DNA from: Micromonospora gifhornensis
GTDB lineage: Bacteria > Actinomycetota > Actinomycetes > Mycobacteriales > Micromonosporaceae
Assembly: GCF_016863515.1 (NCBI RefSeq)
Contig: NZ_BOPA01000014.1
Location: forward strand, 248,001 to 312,000
Reading direction: 5' to 3'
Length of the DNA stretch: 64,000 nucleotides
Shown: positions 33,104-41,528 of the stretch, in pieces
How the letters are laid out: every line of letters begins with the position of its first letter
How positions within the stretch are numbered: the first letter of the stretch is position 1
Translations under genes and position numbers: made by a program
The notes under the pieces: model-generated
The model's database searches: none
What the model was told of the DNA's origin: nothing
What the model saw: the letters and a program-made list of their open reading frames with translations, nothing else

Positions 33104-34875
33104 GCGCGACGTTCGCCGGTAGCTGGCGGATGCTCGCCACGGCGTGGCGGATGCACCGCGGCAAGACGGTTACCGCGATCTTCTTCGTCGTGGCGGGCGC
33201 GTCGGCGGCGCCACTGCTCGCGCTGGTGCTGGGCTCGATGACCGACGCGGTGGTCGCCGGGAACACACGTGTGGTGCTGCTGGCCGGGCTGCTTGCCGGC
33301 GTCCTGGCGTTTGCCACCGTCACCTTCGGCCACTTCGCCCACCTTGCCTACGTCGAACTGGCCGAACAGGCCGAACTCGACTTCGACGAGCAGCTCATCA
33401 CCCTTTCCAACGGCTCGGTCGGGATCGCCCATCACGAGCATGCGGCGACCAGCGACACGGTGACCGTGCTGCAACGTGAGATCCGGCAGTTCGGCCGAGG
33501 GCTGGAAGCGCTGCTCAACGGCCTCGGCCTGGCGATCGCCGTGGGCATCACCGTGGTGCTGCTGGTACGGATGCACCCGCTTCTTCTGCTGCTGCCGCTG
33601 GCGGCGGTTCCGTCGCTCTACCTGAGTCGGCGGGCTGAGTACCTGGTGGACAAGGCGAAGACGGACACGGCGGAGACCACCCGCACGGCGCTGCACCTGT
33701 TCAACCTGACCACTCAACTGCCCTCGGCCAGCGAGCTGCGGGTGTTCGGGCTCGCCGACGAGTTGCGCCGCCGGCACGCCGGCCATTGGTCGGACGTGAC
33801 CGCCCGGCTGTTTCGGGCCGACCTGCGAGCGGTCGTGCTACGTACCGCCGGTCAGGTGACGTTCGCGCTGGCCTACGTCGGCTCCGTACTGCTGCTCGTC
33901 CGGGCCGCCGTTGACGGCCGGCGCGGCGTCGGCGACGTCATCCTGGTCGTGGTCCTCGCCGCCCAGATCAACCAGCAGGTGACCGCCACCGTCACCCTCC
34001 TACGCGATCTGCAACGGATGGCGGCGCTCTACGGTCGGATGGCGCAGCTGCGCGCCGCCGTGCGCGACGCTGACCCCGGCGACCTGCCTGCGCCGGACCG
34101 GCTGCGGCACGGCATCGCCCTGCAGGACGTCTCGTTCAGTTACCCCGGAACCGGCAGGACGGTGCTGCGCGACGTCACGGTGACGCTGCCGGCCGGCAGC
34201 ACGGTGGCGGTGGTGGGGGAGAACGGCGCCGGCAAGTCGACCCTGGTGAAGCTGCTCTGCGGGTTGTACCGCCCGAGTGGCGGCCGCATCCTCCTCGACC
34301 ATGAGGACCTGCACCGGCTCCGGCCCGACGGGTGGCGCGAGCGCATCTCCGTCGCCTTCCAGGACGCGGTGCGCTACGAGTTTCGGACCCGCCACGCCGT
34401 CGGTATAGGCGATCTGGACAGCGGTTTCGCCGATCAGCCGGTACGCGACGCGCTGCGGCTGGCCCGGGCCGACGACGTGCTGCGCCAACTACCCGACGGC
34501 CTCGACACGGTGCTCGGCAAGGGTGGCAGCGGCGCAGAACTGTCCGGCGGCCAGTGGCAGAAGGTGGCCCTGGCCCGCGCGCTGGCCCGTCCGGCGCCGT
34601 TGCTGCTGGTGCTCGACGAGCCCACCACGGCAATGGACCCGGAAGCCGAGCTAGCCATGTTCGAGCACTACGCCGAGCAGGCAAGCCGGGTCAGCCAGGA
34701 AACCGGGGCGATCACCCTGTTGGTCTCCCATCGGTTCTCCACCGTCCGGACGGCAGACCTCATCATCGTGGTGCGGGACGGACGGGTCGTCGAGACCGGC
34801 GACCACGCGACTCTCAGCGCCGGGTCCGGTCCTTACGCCGAACTCGTCGCCATCAACGCTTGGGCCTACCGGTGA
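33100..34875 (+). CDS. ABC exporter half-transporter (TMD-NBD fusion) 2
   Basis: A 591-residue partner of the preceding transporter, with the same layout: a membrane domain to about residue 310, then a nucleotide-binding domain. Seen: Walker A GENGAGKSTL, Q-loop AFQDAVRYEF, signature LSGGQWQKVALARA, Walker B LVLDEPTTAMD and SHRFST. It starts at GTG overlapping the previous stop (GTGA). Both members keep the consensus ATPase motifs, so neither site is obviously degenerate, unlike many heterodimeric exporters. Confidence 0.92.
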   Translation: MSATFAGSWRMLATAWRMHRGKTVTAIFFVVAGASAAPLLALVLGSMTDAVVAGNTRVVLLAGLLAGVLAFATVTFGHFAHLAYVELAEQAELDFDEQLITLSNGSVGIAHHEHAATSDTVTVLQREIRQFGRGLEALLNGLGLAIAVGITVVLLVRMHPLLLLLPLAAVPSLYLSRRAEYLVDKAKTDTAETTRTALHLFNLTTQLPSASELRVFGLADELRRRHAGHWSDVTARLFRADLRAVVLRTAGQVTFALAYVGSVLLLVRAAVDGRRGVGDVILVVVLAAQINQQVTATVTLLRDLQRMAALYGRMAQLRAAVRDADPGDLPAPDRLRHGIALQDVSFSYPGTGRTVLRDVTVTLPAGSTVAVVGENGAGKSTLVKLLCGLYRPSGGRILLDHEDLHRLRPDGWRERISVAFQDAVRYEFRTRHAVGIGDLDSGFADQPVRDALRLARADDVLRQLPDGLDTVLGKGGSGAELSGGQWQKVALARALARPAPLLLVLDEPTTAMDPEAELAMFEHYAEQASRVSQETGAITLLVSHRFSTVRTADLIIVVRDGRVVETGDHATLSAGSGPYAELVAINAWAYR

Positions 34876-34958
34876 CCGGTAGCCGGATGTCCGGCCCAGA
34901 TGACTCCGTGAGGTCGCGGCGCCGCCGCTGACTGATGGATCCAGACAGGAGGAACCAA

Positions 34959-36458
34959 ATGACCCGTTGGAGATCCGTGCTCGGCGCCGCGTTGGCCGCG
35001 GTGCTGTTGGGCGCATCCCTGATCGCACCGGCATCGGCCGCGCCGGGTGCTGCCCAGCCGCCGGCGCAGCGACTGAAGTGGGGCGCCTGCGCCGGCAGCA
35101 GCACCACCGAGCTGCGCTGCGCTCGTGTGAAGGTACCGCTGGACCACCGCAACCCGCGGGGACGCAAGATCGAGGTGATGGTCTCGCGGCTGCCTGCCAC
35201 CGACCCGGCCAAGCGGCGCGGCGTGCTGCTCAGTGCCCGTGGCGGACCAGGCCAGGGCGGCGGGATTTACCTGCCCGAGGACTATGCGGTCCTCATGGCG
35301 CCCGAGGTGCGGGCGCGCTACGACCTCATCGGGTTCGACGTGCGCTTCCTGGAGCAGAGCACCCCGATCACCTGTGGGTATCCGAGCGAGGAGCCGGAGG
35401 GGTTCTGGAATCGGGGCGCCCAGTCCCGGTCCGAGTTCGAGCTGCATGTGGTCGAGGCACGCCAGTACGCCCGGGACTGCCAGAAGCACGCCGGCTGGGC
35501 GCTGCCGCACGCCACCCTGGAGAACATCGCCCGAGACATGGACGTCATCCGGACCGCCCTTGGCGAACGGCGGATCAGCTTCCTCGGTGCGGATGCCCTG
35601 GGCACTGTCGGTGCCATCTACGCCACCCTCTTCCCGCGCCAGACCGACCGGTTCGTGCTGGACAATCCGCTCGACCCGACCAAGCTGTGGCAGTCGTCGA
35701 GGCTTGAGCGAATCGCGTTGATGGAGGACGGTCTCGATGAGTTCTCCGCCTGGATTGCCGACCGTGACGACGAGTTCGGTCTGGGCGACACGGCGGCGCA
35801 GGTCGAGCGGAATGTGGCGGAGATGTGGGAAAACGCTCCATGGTACGCCGGTGGCCGTTGGTGGACGGGTGATGAACTGGTCTACTACACGATCCTCGGC
35901 GTCTTCTTCGAGGCGTTCGAGTGGCGGATGGCGGCCAATCTGTCCGCGATCCGCCGCGGCGATGCGCCACCCGTGCAGTGGGGGCTCTACCCCACCGTCC
36001 GCCCCGGCGTGTTGGGTGTGCCAATCGACAACCACACTGCCGTGAGCACCGCGTACATGTGCGCCGAGAGCCCCTGGCGGAGCAATGTCGAGTCGTACTG
36101 GCGGGACCTGCAGAGGTACGTGCCGCCGTTCCCGAACTTCGGCGTCGCCGCCGCCAACATCTTCCCCTGCGCGTTCTGGTCGTCGCGCAAGGACAACCGG
36201 GTGACGCTGGGCAGTCGGCACACTCCGCCTGTACTGGTTCTCGGTGCGACCCGCAACTCGATCGTCCCACTGTCGAACGTCCGTGCGGTCGCCACCGCGC
36301 TGCGCGGATCCCGCCTCGTTGTCGAGGACTCCCGCGGTCACGAGCTGTATCCGTTCTTCGGCGGCGACTGTCTCAAGGACCGGGCAAACCGCTACCTGAC
36401 CAGCGGTGATCTGCCGCGCGCCGACGTAAGGTGCCCGGCGCCGGCGCAGACCGGCTGA
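34959..36458 (+). CDS. Secreted alpha/beta-hydrolase homologue (TAP-like) lacking the catalytic Ser
   Basis: A 499-residue protein with a Sec signal peptide (about 1-28, cut near APASAA) and the layout of Streptomyces tripeptidyl aminopeptidase-type hydrolases. Conserved family landmarks are altered. The nucleophile elbow, normally GFSYGTYLG, reads GADALGTVG, so Ser is replaced by Asp212. The DPRGxGxS motif reads DVRFLEQS. The acid site, normally Asp before the VTP motif, reads RNSIVPL (Asn). The His region SRGHELYP is kept. It may be a binding protein or use different chemistry. The ATG at 34959 has AGGAGG with 6-nt spacing. It is 83 nt after the exporters, perhaps one transcript. Confidence 0.82.
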   Translation: MTRWRSVLGAALAAVLLGASLIAPASAAPGAAQPPAQRLKWGACAGSSTTELRCARVKVPLDHRNPRGRKIEVMVSRLPATDPAKRRGVLLSARGGPGQGGGIYLPEDYAVLMAPEVRARYDLIGFDVRFLEQSTPITCGYPSEEPEGFWNRGAQSRSEFELHVVEARQYARDCQKHAGWALPHATLENIARDMDVIRTALGERRISFLGADALGTVGAIYATLFPRQTDRFVLDNPLDPTKLWQSSRLERIALMEDGLDEFSAWIADRDDEFGLGDTAAQVERNVAEMWENAPWYAGGRWWTGDELVYYTILGVFFEAFEWRMAANLSAIRRGDAPPVQWGLYPTVRPGVLGVPIDNHTAVSTAYMCAESPWRSNVESYWRDLQRYVPPFPNFGVAAANIFPCAFWSSRKDNRVTLGSRHTPPVLVLGATRNSIVPLSNVRAVATALRGSRLVVEDSRGHELYPFFGGDCLKDRANRYLTSGDLPRADVRCPAPAQTG

Positions 36459-36752
36459 CGGTGGACCGCGCAGGGCCAGGCACCGTCGGGACTGTGTCTG
36501 GCATGCGCGATCGGCAGTAGCAGCGTCGCTGCCGGTGGCGGCACGACGGGCATGACCCGCTCGGACGGTCAGCTTGGTTGCCATCCCAGGCTGGCCGTCC
36601 GATGTGGCTTTATGCCTCTGCCGCCTGCCACCGCTGCTGTGCCGCGATCGCCGCGTGGGGGCGTCGGGAAGGGTGGCCGCCGATTGCGCTGTGTCTCGTT
36701 CGTCGCCACGCTTGCCGGGATGGCCGGGCGCATCGCCTTGCGCCTCGGTCGA

Positions 36753-37079
36753 CCGACACCACACGAGACGGATGAGGGCGGCGTTGTGGCGTTTGCCTTC
36801 GGCGCGTTTGCAGTCGTAGTAGGCGCGGATGAACGCGGCGAGGAAGAGGGCGCGACCGCACGCCCGGGCAACTGCGACCGGCAGGGCACCGATCGAGGAC
36901 GGCTGGTCGACCACCACCGGAATCCCGGCCGTGGCGGCCGAGCTCGTCGAGCAGCTGCTCAGCCTGACCTCAGTGTTCGGCGACGCCGCGTCGTGCAGCC
37001 GTCTGCCGTCCGAGGTTAACCCGACCGCGTGGTGACCGTCCTTGCCGACGTCCGACCCGAGGAACACGCCGTAGTCGCC
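36753..37079 (-). pseudogene. IS110-family transposase remnant with internal deletion
   Basis: A minus-strand frame encodes the DEDD N-terminus of an IS110 transposase (GVFLGSDVGKDGHHAVGL, then PVVVDQPSSIGALPVAVARA) joined directly to the C-terminal tail (RAYYDCKRAEGKRHNAALI). The central part of the protein, including the remaining acidic residues and the Ser motif region, is missing, so this is an internally deleted remnant. The 290 bp between the hydrolase gene and this remnant hold no recognised gene. Boundaries are approximate. Confidence 0.75.
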
Positions 37080-37286
37080 GTGCACCCCACGCCTCCCACA
37101 CCCTGTCACCTGCATCGGCCGCCGGGGCCTGAGCGTCGGACTGCCGGCACCCACGTTACGAAGAGACCGACCCCAACAGCACCGGTGGCCGTGTCCCTGA
37201 CTGTTGACTCGGGGGCAGACGCGAGGGCCTGCAGCCATAGCGTCCAGTGCGCCGGTCGGCTCAGATCCGCATGTTCCTTGGCGCTG

Positions 37287-38162
37287 ATCGGGGCATCCCA
37301 GTCGATTGCCGCCCCTCTTGGGTTGGGGTTGGCCGCCGCCGGCGCGAACGTCGTCGACGTCCCCGCAACCCTCGCCGCCCGGGCACGGCTACTGACCACC
37401 GGCGGCGGCCGCAAGACCGACGCCACCGACGCTGCCAGCGTCGCCCGAGTCGCCCTGCACCACCACCGGCTCAATCCCGTGCAACCCGAGGATCAGAGCA
37501 CCATCTTGCGGCTGCTGACCGAGCACCGCGACGACCTCACCCACGAACGCACCCGCATCCTCAACCGCCTGCACGGGCTCCTGCGGGACCTGGTCCCTGG
37601 CGGCGCGCCCACCGGCCTGTCCGCCGACAAAGCCGCCACAGCCCTACGAGGCGTGCGTCCGGCAAACGCAACCGACGCCTGCCGACGTGACATCGCCCGG
37701 CACCTTTTGGCCGCGCTCCGACGAATCGACGCCCAGCTCAAGAACAGCGAGACCGAGCTGAGCCAGGCGGTAACCGCAACCGGAAGCAGCCTGACCGAAC
37801 TACCGGGCGTCGGCGTGATCATGGCGGCGAAGATCCTCGGCTACGTCGGCGACGTGGCCCGATTCCCCAACGCCGACCATGTCGCCAGCTACACCGGCGC
37901 CGCGCCCACTGATGCCTCCAGCGGACCCCGTAAACGCCACCGCCTCAACACCGGTGGCAACCGCCAACTCAACTCAGCCCTGCACATCATCGCCGTCGTC
38001 CAAGCCCACCACTCACACCTCGGACGCGCCTACTACCAGCGCATACTCGGCGAAGGCAAGACACCAGCCGAAGCCCGACGCGCCCTGAAACGCCGTCTCG
38101 CCAACATCATCTACCGACGGATCCTCAAGATCAGAAACAACGACTTCTCAGCGACCTCTTGA
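37287..38162 (+). pseudogene. IS110-family transposase, N-terminally truncated
   Basis: The plus-strand frame encodes the middle and C-terminal parts of a different IS110-type transposase. It starts near PLGLGLAAAGANVVDVPATL and includes the RKTDATDAASVA acidic pair, the helix-hairpin motif LTELPGVGVIMAAKILGYVGD and the C-terminal region with ASYTGAAP and LNTGGNRQLNSALH. The N-terminal segment with the first catalytic Asp and Glu is not present upstream in any frame I could read. The frame is open back to 37029, but that part does not resemble a transposase. It is probably inactive. Confidence 0.8.
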
Positions 38163-38329
38163 CAGACAGAGGCGCTATCAGCGGTCCACCGACGCCACCC
38201 GACCCGGCGACAACAGCCCCCGGATCATCCAAACGACAGGGGCAGGAAGTCATACCGGGCCGAGCGACCGAGAGGGCCCGACCAACTCCATCTCAAACAC
38301 GCTTTGAGCGTCGGGAAGCTCGCGTACTC

Positions 38330-38608
38330 ATGGCGGACATGCGTCGCGCGAAGATCGAACTGACGGTCATGCCGTCGGCCGGCGACATCGTCACAGCCTG
38401 TCTGGACGCGATCCCCATCAGTCTGAACGAGGTGACCACGCTCGTCGAGCAGGGCTGTCCAGGTGGTCTCGAACTCACGCAGATGCGCCAGTGCCGGCTG
38501 GCGAAGAACCTGTTCACCGCAGTCCTGGGGCACCTGGACGACGTCCGCGACACGCGCCTCGCCGCTCACCTACGCGACTGGATCGACACCAAGCCGCGTC
38601 TCGGGTAG
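38330..38608 (+). CDS. Small hypothetical protein
   Basis: A 92-residue protein of unknown function with codon bias (GC-rich third positions) like real genes here. It is mostly helical and leucine-rich (ISLNEVTTLVEQG, LFTAVLGHLDDVRDTRLAAHLRDW), with two Cys. The ATG at 38330 has GGGAAG about 11 nt upstream; the frame is open further upstream to 38159, but that part is Pro/Thr-rich and looks non-coding. It lies directly behind the transposase remnant, so it could be a rearranged fragment. No family recognised. Confidence 0.5.
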   Translation: MADMRRAKIELTVMPSAGDIVTACLDAIPISLNEVTTLVEQGCPGGLELTQMRQCRLAKNLFTAVLGHLDDVRDTRLAAHLRDWIDTKPRLG

Positions 38609-38659
38609 GGCGAGGCGGTGCCGGGGGTGGGACGGAAGCGACTGTATATTAACGACTGC

Positions 38660-39532
38660 TCATATCGTCGCAGCGACCAGATCGTTGAAGTCGAGGAACT
38701 GCCGCGGCTTCAGCTCAGCGAGGATCCGCATCACTGGCGAGTCGTACTTCTCGGCCATGTATCGGTAGTTGAGCGTGGCGGAGTGCATCAACTTCTCGAA
38801 GGGCCGCTCGTGCGGTATGTGGATTGCTTTGGCCTGTCGGTTGAAGATGAACTGGGCGCCGTCGCGGTGGAGTCGGTAGCCGAGGTCGAGGTCTTCGCCG
38901 CCCCAGGTGCGGAATTGTTCGTCGAATCCGCCGACGGCGCGTAGTTGGGCGGTGTCGGCGGAGATGTTGCAGGTCCAGAAGATCTGCCAGGGTGCGGGGA
39001 TGCGGGTGAGGTCTTCGCCGTAGCGGTCGTAGAAGAGTTCGCGGATGTCGCGGCACTCTCGTTTGGCCTGCAGCCGTTCGATGCTGCCGTCGAGGTCGTT
39101 CACGTCGAGACGCTCCCCGACTACCTTGAAGTTGGAGTCATCGCCGGAGAAGCCGTAGATGTAGGGCAGCACGACGGTCGGGCCGGGGGTGGCCTCGTGG
39201 CTGGCGACGTGCTGGTTGAGGTTGTCGGCCTGCAGCATGACGCCGTCGTCGGTGAAGACGCAGATGGGGGAGCGGGCGTCGGCGATGCCGACGTTGCGGG
39301 CTGTGCCGGCGCGGAATCCTTCGTCGGGTTGGTAGTGGTAGCGCAGGTCCAGGCGGTCCTGGAAGCTTGCGGCGATCTTTGCGGTGTTGTCGGTGGAGCC
39401 GTCGTCGACGACGATGACCTCGAACTCGTCGGCGGGCATGTGCTGCCGGGTCAGGGAGTCCAGGGTGTGCCACAGCAGCGCCGAACGGTTATAGGTCGGA
39501 ATGACGACGGTGCATTTCAGCCCACTGGACAC
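38660..39532 (-). CDS. GT2-family glycosyltransferase
   Basis: A 290-residue GT-A glycosyltransferase. Seen: N-terminal VVIPTYNRSALL, VVDDGSTDNT, the metal-binding VFTDDGV, and a C-terminal galactosyltransferase-like domain with VGGFDEQFRTWGGEDLDLGY. It starts at GTG with GGGAG 5 nt upstream. The acceptor is unknown; such proteins often build surface polysaccharides or glycosylate natural products. Residues matching 38804-38982 are almost identical at DNA level to the fragment at 40412, while the C-terminal ends differ. Confidence 0.9.
   Translation of the reverse strand: MSSGLKCTVVIPTYNRSALLWHTLDSLTRQHMPADEFEVIVVDDGSTDNTAKIAASFQDRLDLRYHYQPDEGFRAGTARNVGIADARSPICVFTDDGVMLQADNLNQHVASHEATPGPTVVLPYIYGFSGDDSNFKVVGERLDVNDLDGSIERLQAKRECRDIRELFYDRYGEDLTRIPAPWQIFWTCNISADTAQLRAVGGFDEQFRTWGGEDLDLGYRLHRDGAQFIFNRQAKAIHIPHERPFEKLMHSATLNYRYMAEKYDSPVMRILAELKPRQFLDFNDLVAATI
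38804..38982. repeat. 179-bp direct repeat, copy 1 (within the GT2 gene)
   Basis: Copy 1 of a 179-bp sequence repeated at 40583-40761 in the same orientation with one difference (AACTGG here, AAGTGG there). Flanks are unrelated or only distantly similar. It encodes the central galactosyltransferase-like motif of the GT2 protein. Confidence 0.92.
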
Positions 39533-39929
39533 GGCCTCTCCCTGTGGACTCGGGGCATCGTGCGCGGCTCACGTCACGACGTTCGACGCATGGAACAGGC
39601 CGCGGGGATACCGGGCGTGCGACGGCCGGTCGTCCGACCGTGCTGTAGGCATCCTGGCACCGGATCAATCAGCCGGGCATCTCGTTGATTGCGCTCTAGG
39701 GCCTGCCTCTTGGCCAGCTATTTTCCACATCGAAGGCGTTGATCCCGAGGCTGGGAAGACGCCTTCTGACCTTCGTGGTGCTGGCGGCGAGGTTCACCTG
39801 CTGCTTGGCGCGGAGGCGGCTGGTGCAGCCACCAACGGCAGGGGCCTACCTCCGGTCGCATGCTCTATAGTTGTCGATGGCCCGTTATGCTCTGCGCGGG
39901 AATCTCGTACCAACCCACCGGAGGTTCGG
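39533..39929. other. Intergenic region between the GT2 and GyrI-like genes
   Basis: A 397-bp gap with no recognised gene. It must contain promoters for the divergent GT2 (minus) and GyrI-like (plus) genes. TATAGT-like (39865) and TATGCT (39886-39891) hexamers could be -10 elements for the GyrI-like gene, but no matching -35 was found. Confidence 0.4.
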
Positions 39930-40400
39930 ATGTTTCTGATTCAACGGCGTGAGGTGGCGGAACAACTGGTTCTCTGCGAACTTCACGAGCGGTTGAGTCA
40001 GCGGGAGTTGGCCGACCAGCTGCGCGCGACGATGGATCGGTTGACCGACCTCGCCGAACAGCACGGTGGGGTGGCGGGCCCGATTTTCACGATTTACCGG
40101 GATGAGGAGTTCGACCCGGAGAACATCGCGGTGGAGACCTGCGTGCCGATCCGGCAGGAGCCGACCGGACCGGTGGCCGCGACGGTACGCCGGGAGCCGG
40201 CACACCAGGAGGTGTTCGTACGGCTGACGAAGTCGCAGGCAGTGCCGCCGCAGGTCGGTGAGGCCTTCGCAGCGGTGGCGGATTACGTCGAACAGCAGGG
40301 CCTGGTGGAGGTGGACGCGGCCCGCGAGGTGTACTTCACCGACTTCATCGCGGCCGACCCGGACGACCTGGTGATGGATGTCGCGTTCGTCGTCAAGTAG
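39930..40400 (+). CDS. GyrI-like / effector-binding domain protein
   Basis: A 156-residue single-domain protein of the GyrI-like (AraC/MerR effector-binding) fold. Seen: an alternating strand-helix pattern with IFTIYRDEEFDPENIAVETC and VAATVRREPAHQEVFVRL, and the C-terminal REVYFTDF segment typical of the fold. Alone, such domains bind small hydrophobic or cationic molecules; some act as drug-binding or hydrolysing proteins. It starts at ATG with GGAGGT 5 nt upstream. It sits between the two copies of the 179-bp repeat. Confidence 0.82.
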   Translation: MFLIQRREVAEQLVLCELHERLSQRELADQLRATMDRLTDLAEQHGGVAGPIFTIYRDEEFDPENIAVETCVPIRQEPTGPVAATVRREPAHQEVFVRLTKSQAVPPQVGEAFAAVADYVEQQGLVEVDAAREVYFTDFIAADPDDLVMDVAFVVK

Positions 40401-40411
40401 GTGTCGGGGCG

Positions 40412-40795
40412 CTACGCAGGGGCGTCCTGCGCTTGCTGCGTCGGCAGGTCGGCGACGAGCTGGTTGAAGTCGAAGTATCGCTCCATCGGCAGTTCGGCGA
40501 GCAGGTCGGTGACCGGCGTCCGGTACTTCTCGGCCATGTAGCGCTGGCTGCGTTCCCCACGATCGATCAGGACGTGCAGCGCCCGCTCGTGCGGTATGTG
40601 GATTGCTTTGGCCTGTCGGTTGAAGATGAAGTGGGCGCCGTCGCGGTGGAGTCGGTAGCCGAGGTCGAGGTCTTCGCCGCCCCAGGTGCGGAATTGTTCG
40701 TCGAATCCGCCGACGGCGCGTAGTTGGGCGGTGTCGGCGGAGATGTTGCAGGTCCAGAAGAGACGAAGGACCTCACGATCGGCCGGGCGCTGCAC
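40412..40795 (-). pseudogene. GT2 glycosyltransferase C-terminal fragment
   Basis: A 127-residue frame whose middle matches the C-terminal domain of the GT2 protein at 38660 (FWTCNISADTAQLR, VGGFDEQFRTWGGEDLD), with a different C-terminus (ALHVLIDRGERSQRYMAEKY and onward). The N-terminal catalytic half is missing: homology stops at 40761 and the next 34 bases read as unrelated sequence ending in a hairpin. No proper start exists. It is a decayed or recombined paralogue. Confidence 0.8.
40583..40761. repeat. 179-bp direct repeat, copy 2 (within the GT2 fragment)
   Basis: Copy 2 of the repeat at 38804-38982, with one mismatch in 179 bp. Its right end at 40761 is also where GT2 homology stops. 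Confidence 0.92.
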
Positions 40796-40810
40796 GGGCC
40801 CGGCCGATCG
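40776..40810. terminator. 12-bp stem hairpin at the end of the kdp operon
   Basis: A perfect 12-bp inverted repeat (40776-40787 and 40799-40810) with an 11-nt loop. It lies just after kdpE on the minus strand and marks the boundary with the GT2 fragment. A second, 8-bp inverted repeat (40830-40837 and 40851-40858) spans the kdpE stop codon. Confidence 0.7.
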
Positions 40811-40844
40811 CGACCAGCCGGGGCGTGCTGCTACCGCTGCACCG

Positions 40845-41528
40845 TCAGGGGCGGTAGCGGTAGCCCATGCCGGGTTCGGTGATGAGGTGTCGTGGTCGGG
40901 CGGGGTCGGTTTCCAGTTTGTGGCGGAGTTGGGCCATGTACTGACGCAGGTAGCCGGTCTCGTTCTGGTACTCCGGTCCCCACACGTCCTGCAGCAGCTG
41001 ACGTTGGGTGATCAGCTTGCCGGGATGGCGCAGCAGTCGTTCGAGGACACCCCACTGGGTGGGGGTGAGCCGGACCTCGGTGCCGTCGTCGTGGGTCACG
41101 ATCCGCTCGGCGAGGTCGATCGTGTGCCGCCCCACGCGTGCCTGGCTGCCCGCTCGCCCGTCGGCGGCGGTGTGGCGGCGGGTGACGGCGCGGATGCGGG
41201 CGAGCAGCTCGTCGACGCCGAACGGCTTGGTCACGTAGTCGTCCGCGCCGGCGTCGAGGGCGGTGACCTTGTCGTCGCTGCCGGCCCGGCCGGAGAGCAC
41301 GATGATCGGTACGCTGGTCCAGCCGCGCAGCCCTCGGATGACCTCGACACCGTCGAGATCGGGCAGGCCGAGGTCGAGGACGACCAGGTCGGGCGGATGC
41401 CGGGCGGCGGCCTTGAGGGCGTCGGTGCCGGTGGCGGCGACCTGCACGTCGTAGCCACGGGCGCGCAGGTTGATGCCGAGGGCGCGCAGGATCTGCGGTT
41501 CGTCGTCGACGACGAGAATCCGGTTCAT
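40845..41528 (-). CDS. kdpE: Response regulator KdpE
   Basis: A 227-residue OmpR/PhoB-type response regulator. Seen: the receiver domain with acidic pocket VVDDEP (7-12), phospho-acceptor Asp52 in LVVLDLGLPD and Lys in YVTKPFG, followed by a winged-helix DNA-binding domain (about 130-225) ending in the usual GYRYRP. It starts in an ATGA overlap with the kdpD stop and is the final gene of the operon. It should activate kdpFABC transcription under potassium limitation. Confidence 0.96.
   Translation of the reverse strand: MNRILVVDDEPQILRALGINLRARGYDVQVAATGTDALKAAARHPPDLVVLDLGLPDLDGVEVIRGLRGWTSVPIIVLSGRAGSDDKVTALDAGADDYVTKPFGVDELLARIRAVTRRHTAADGRAGSQARVGRHTIDLAERIVTHDDGTEVRLTPTQWGVLERLLRHPGKLITQRQLLQDVWGPEYQNETGYLRQYMAQLRHKLETDPARPRHLITEPGMGYRYRP

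Noticed and set aside
34866..37238. A 790-codon open frame on the minus strand
   Set aside because: Most of it is antisense to the ABC exporter tail and the secreted hydrolase gene; only its N-terminal part (36753-37079) resembles a real, decayed transposase.
38159..38332. A longer start for the small hypothetical protein at 38330
   Set aside because: The extra 57 residues are Pro/Thr-rich with weak coding bias and begin inside the transposase remnant stop region.
38804..40761. A composite transposon bounded by 179-bp repeats
   Set aside because: The repeats are internal coding parts of GT2 sequences, with no terminal inverted repeats or transposase between them.
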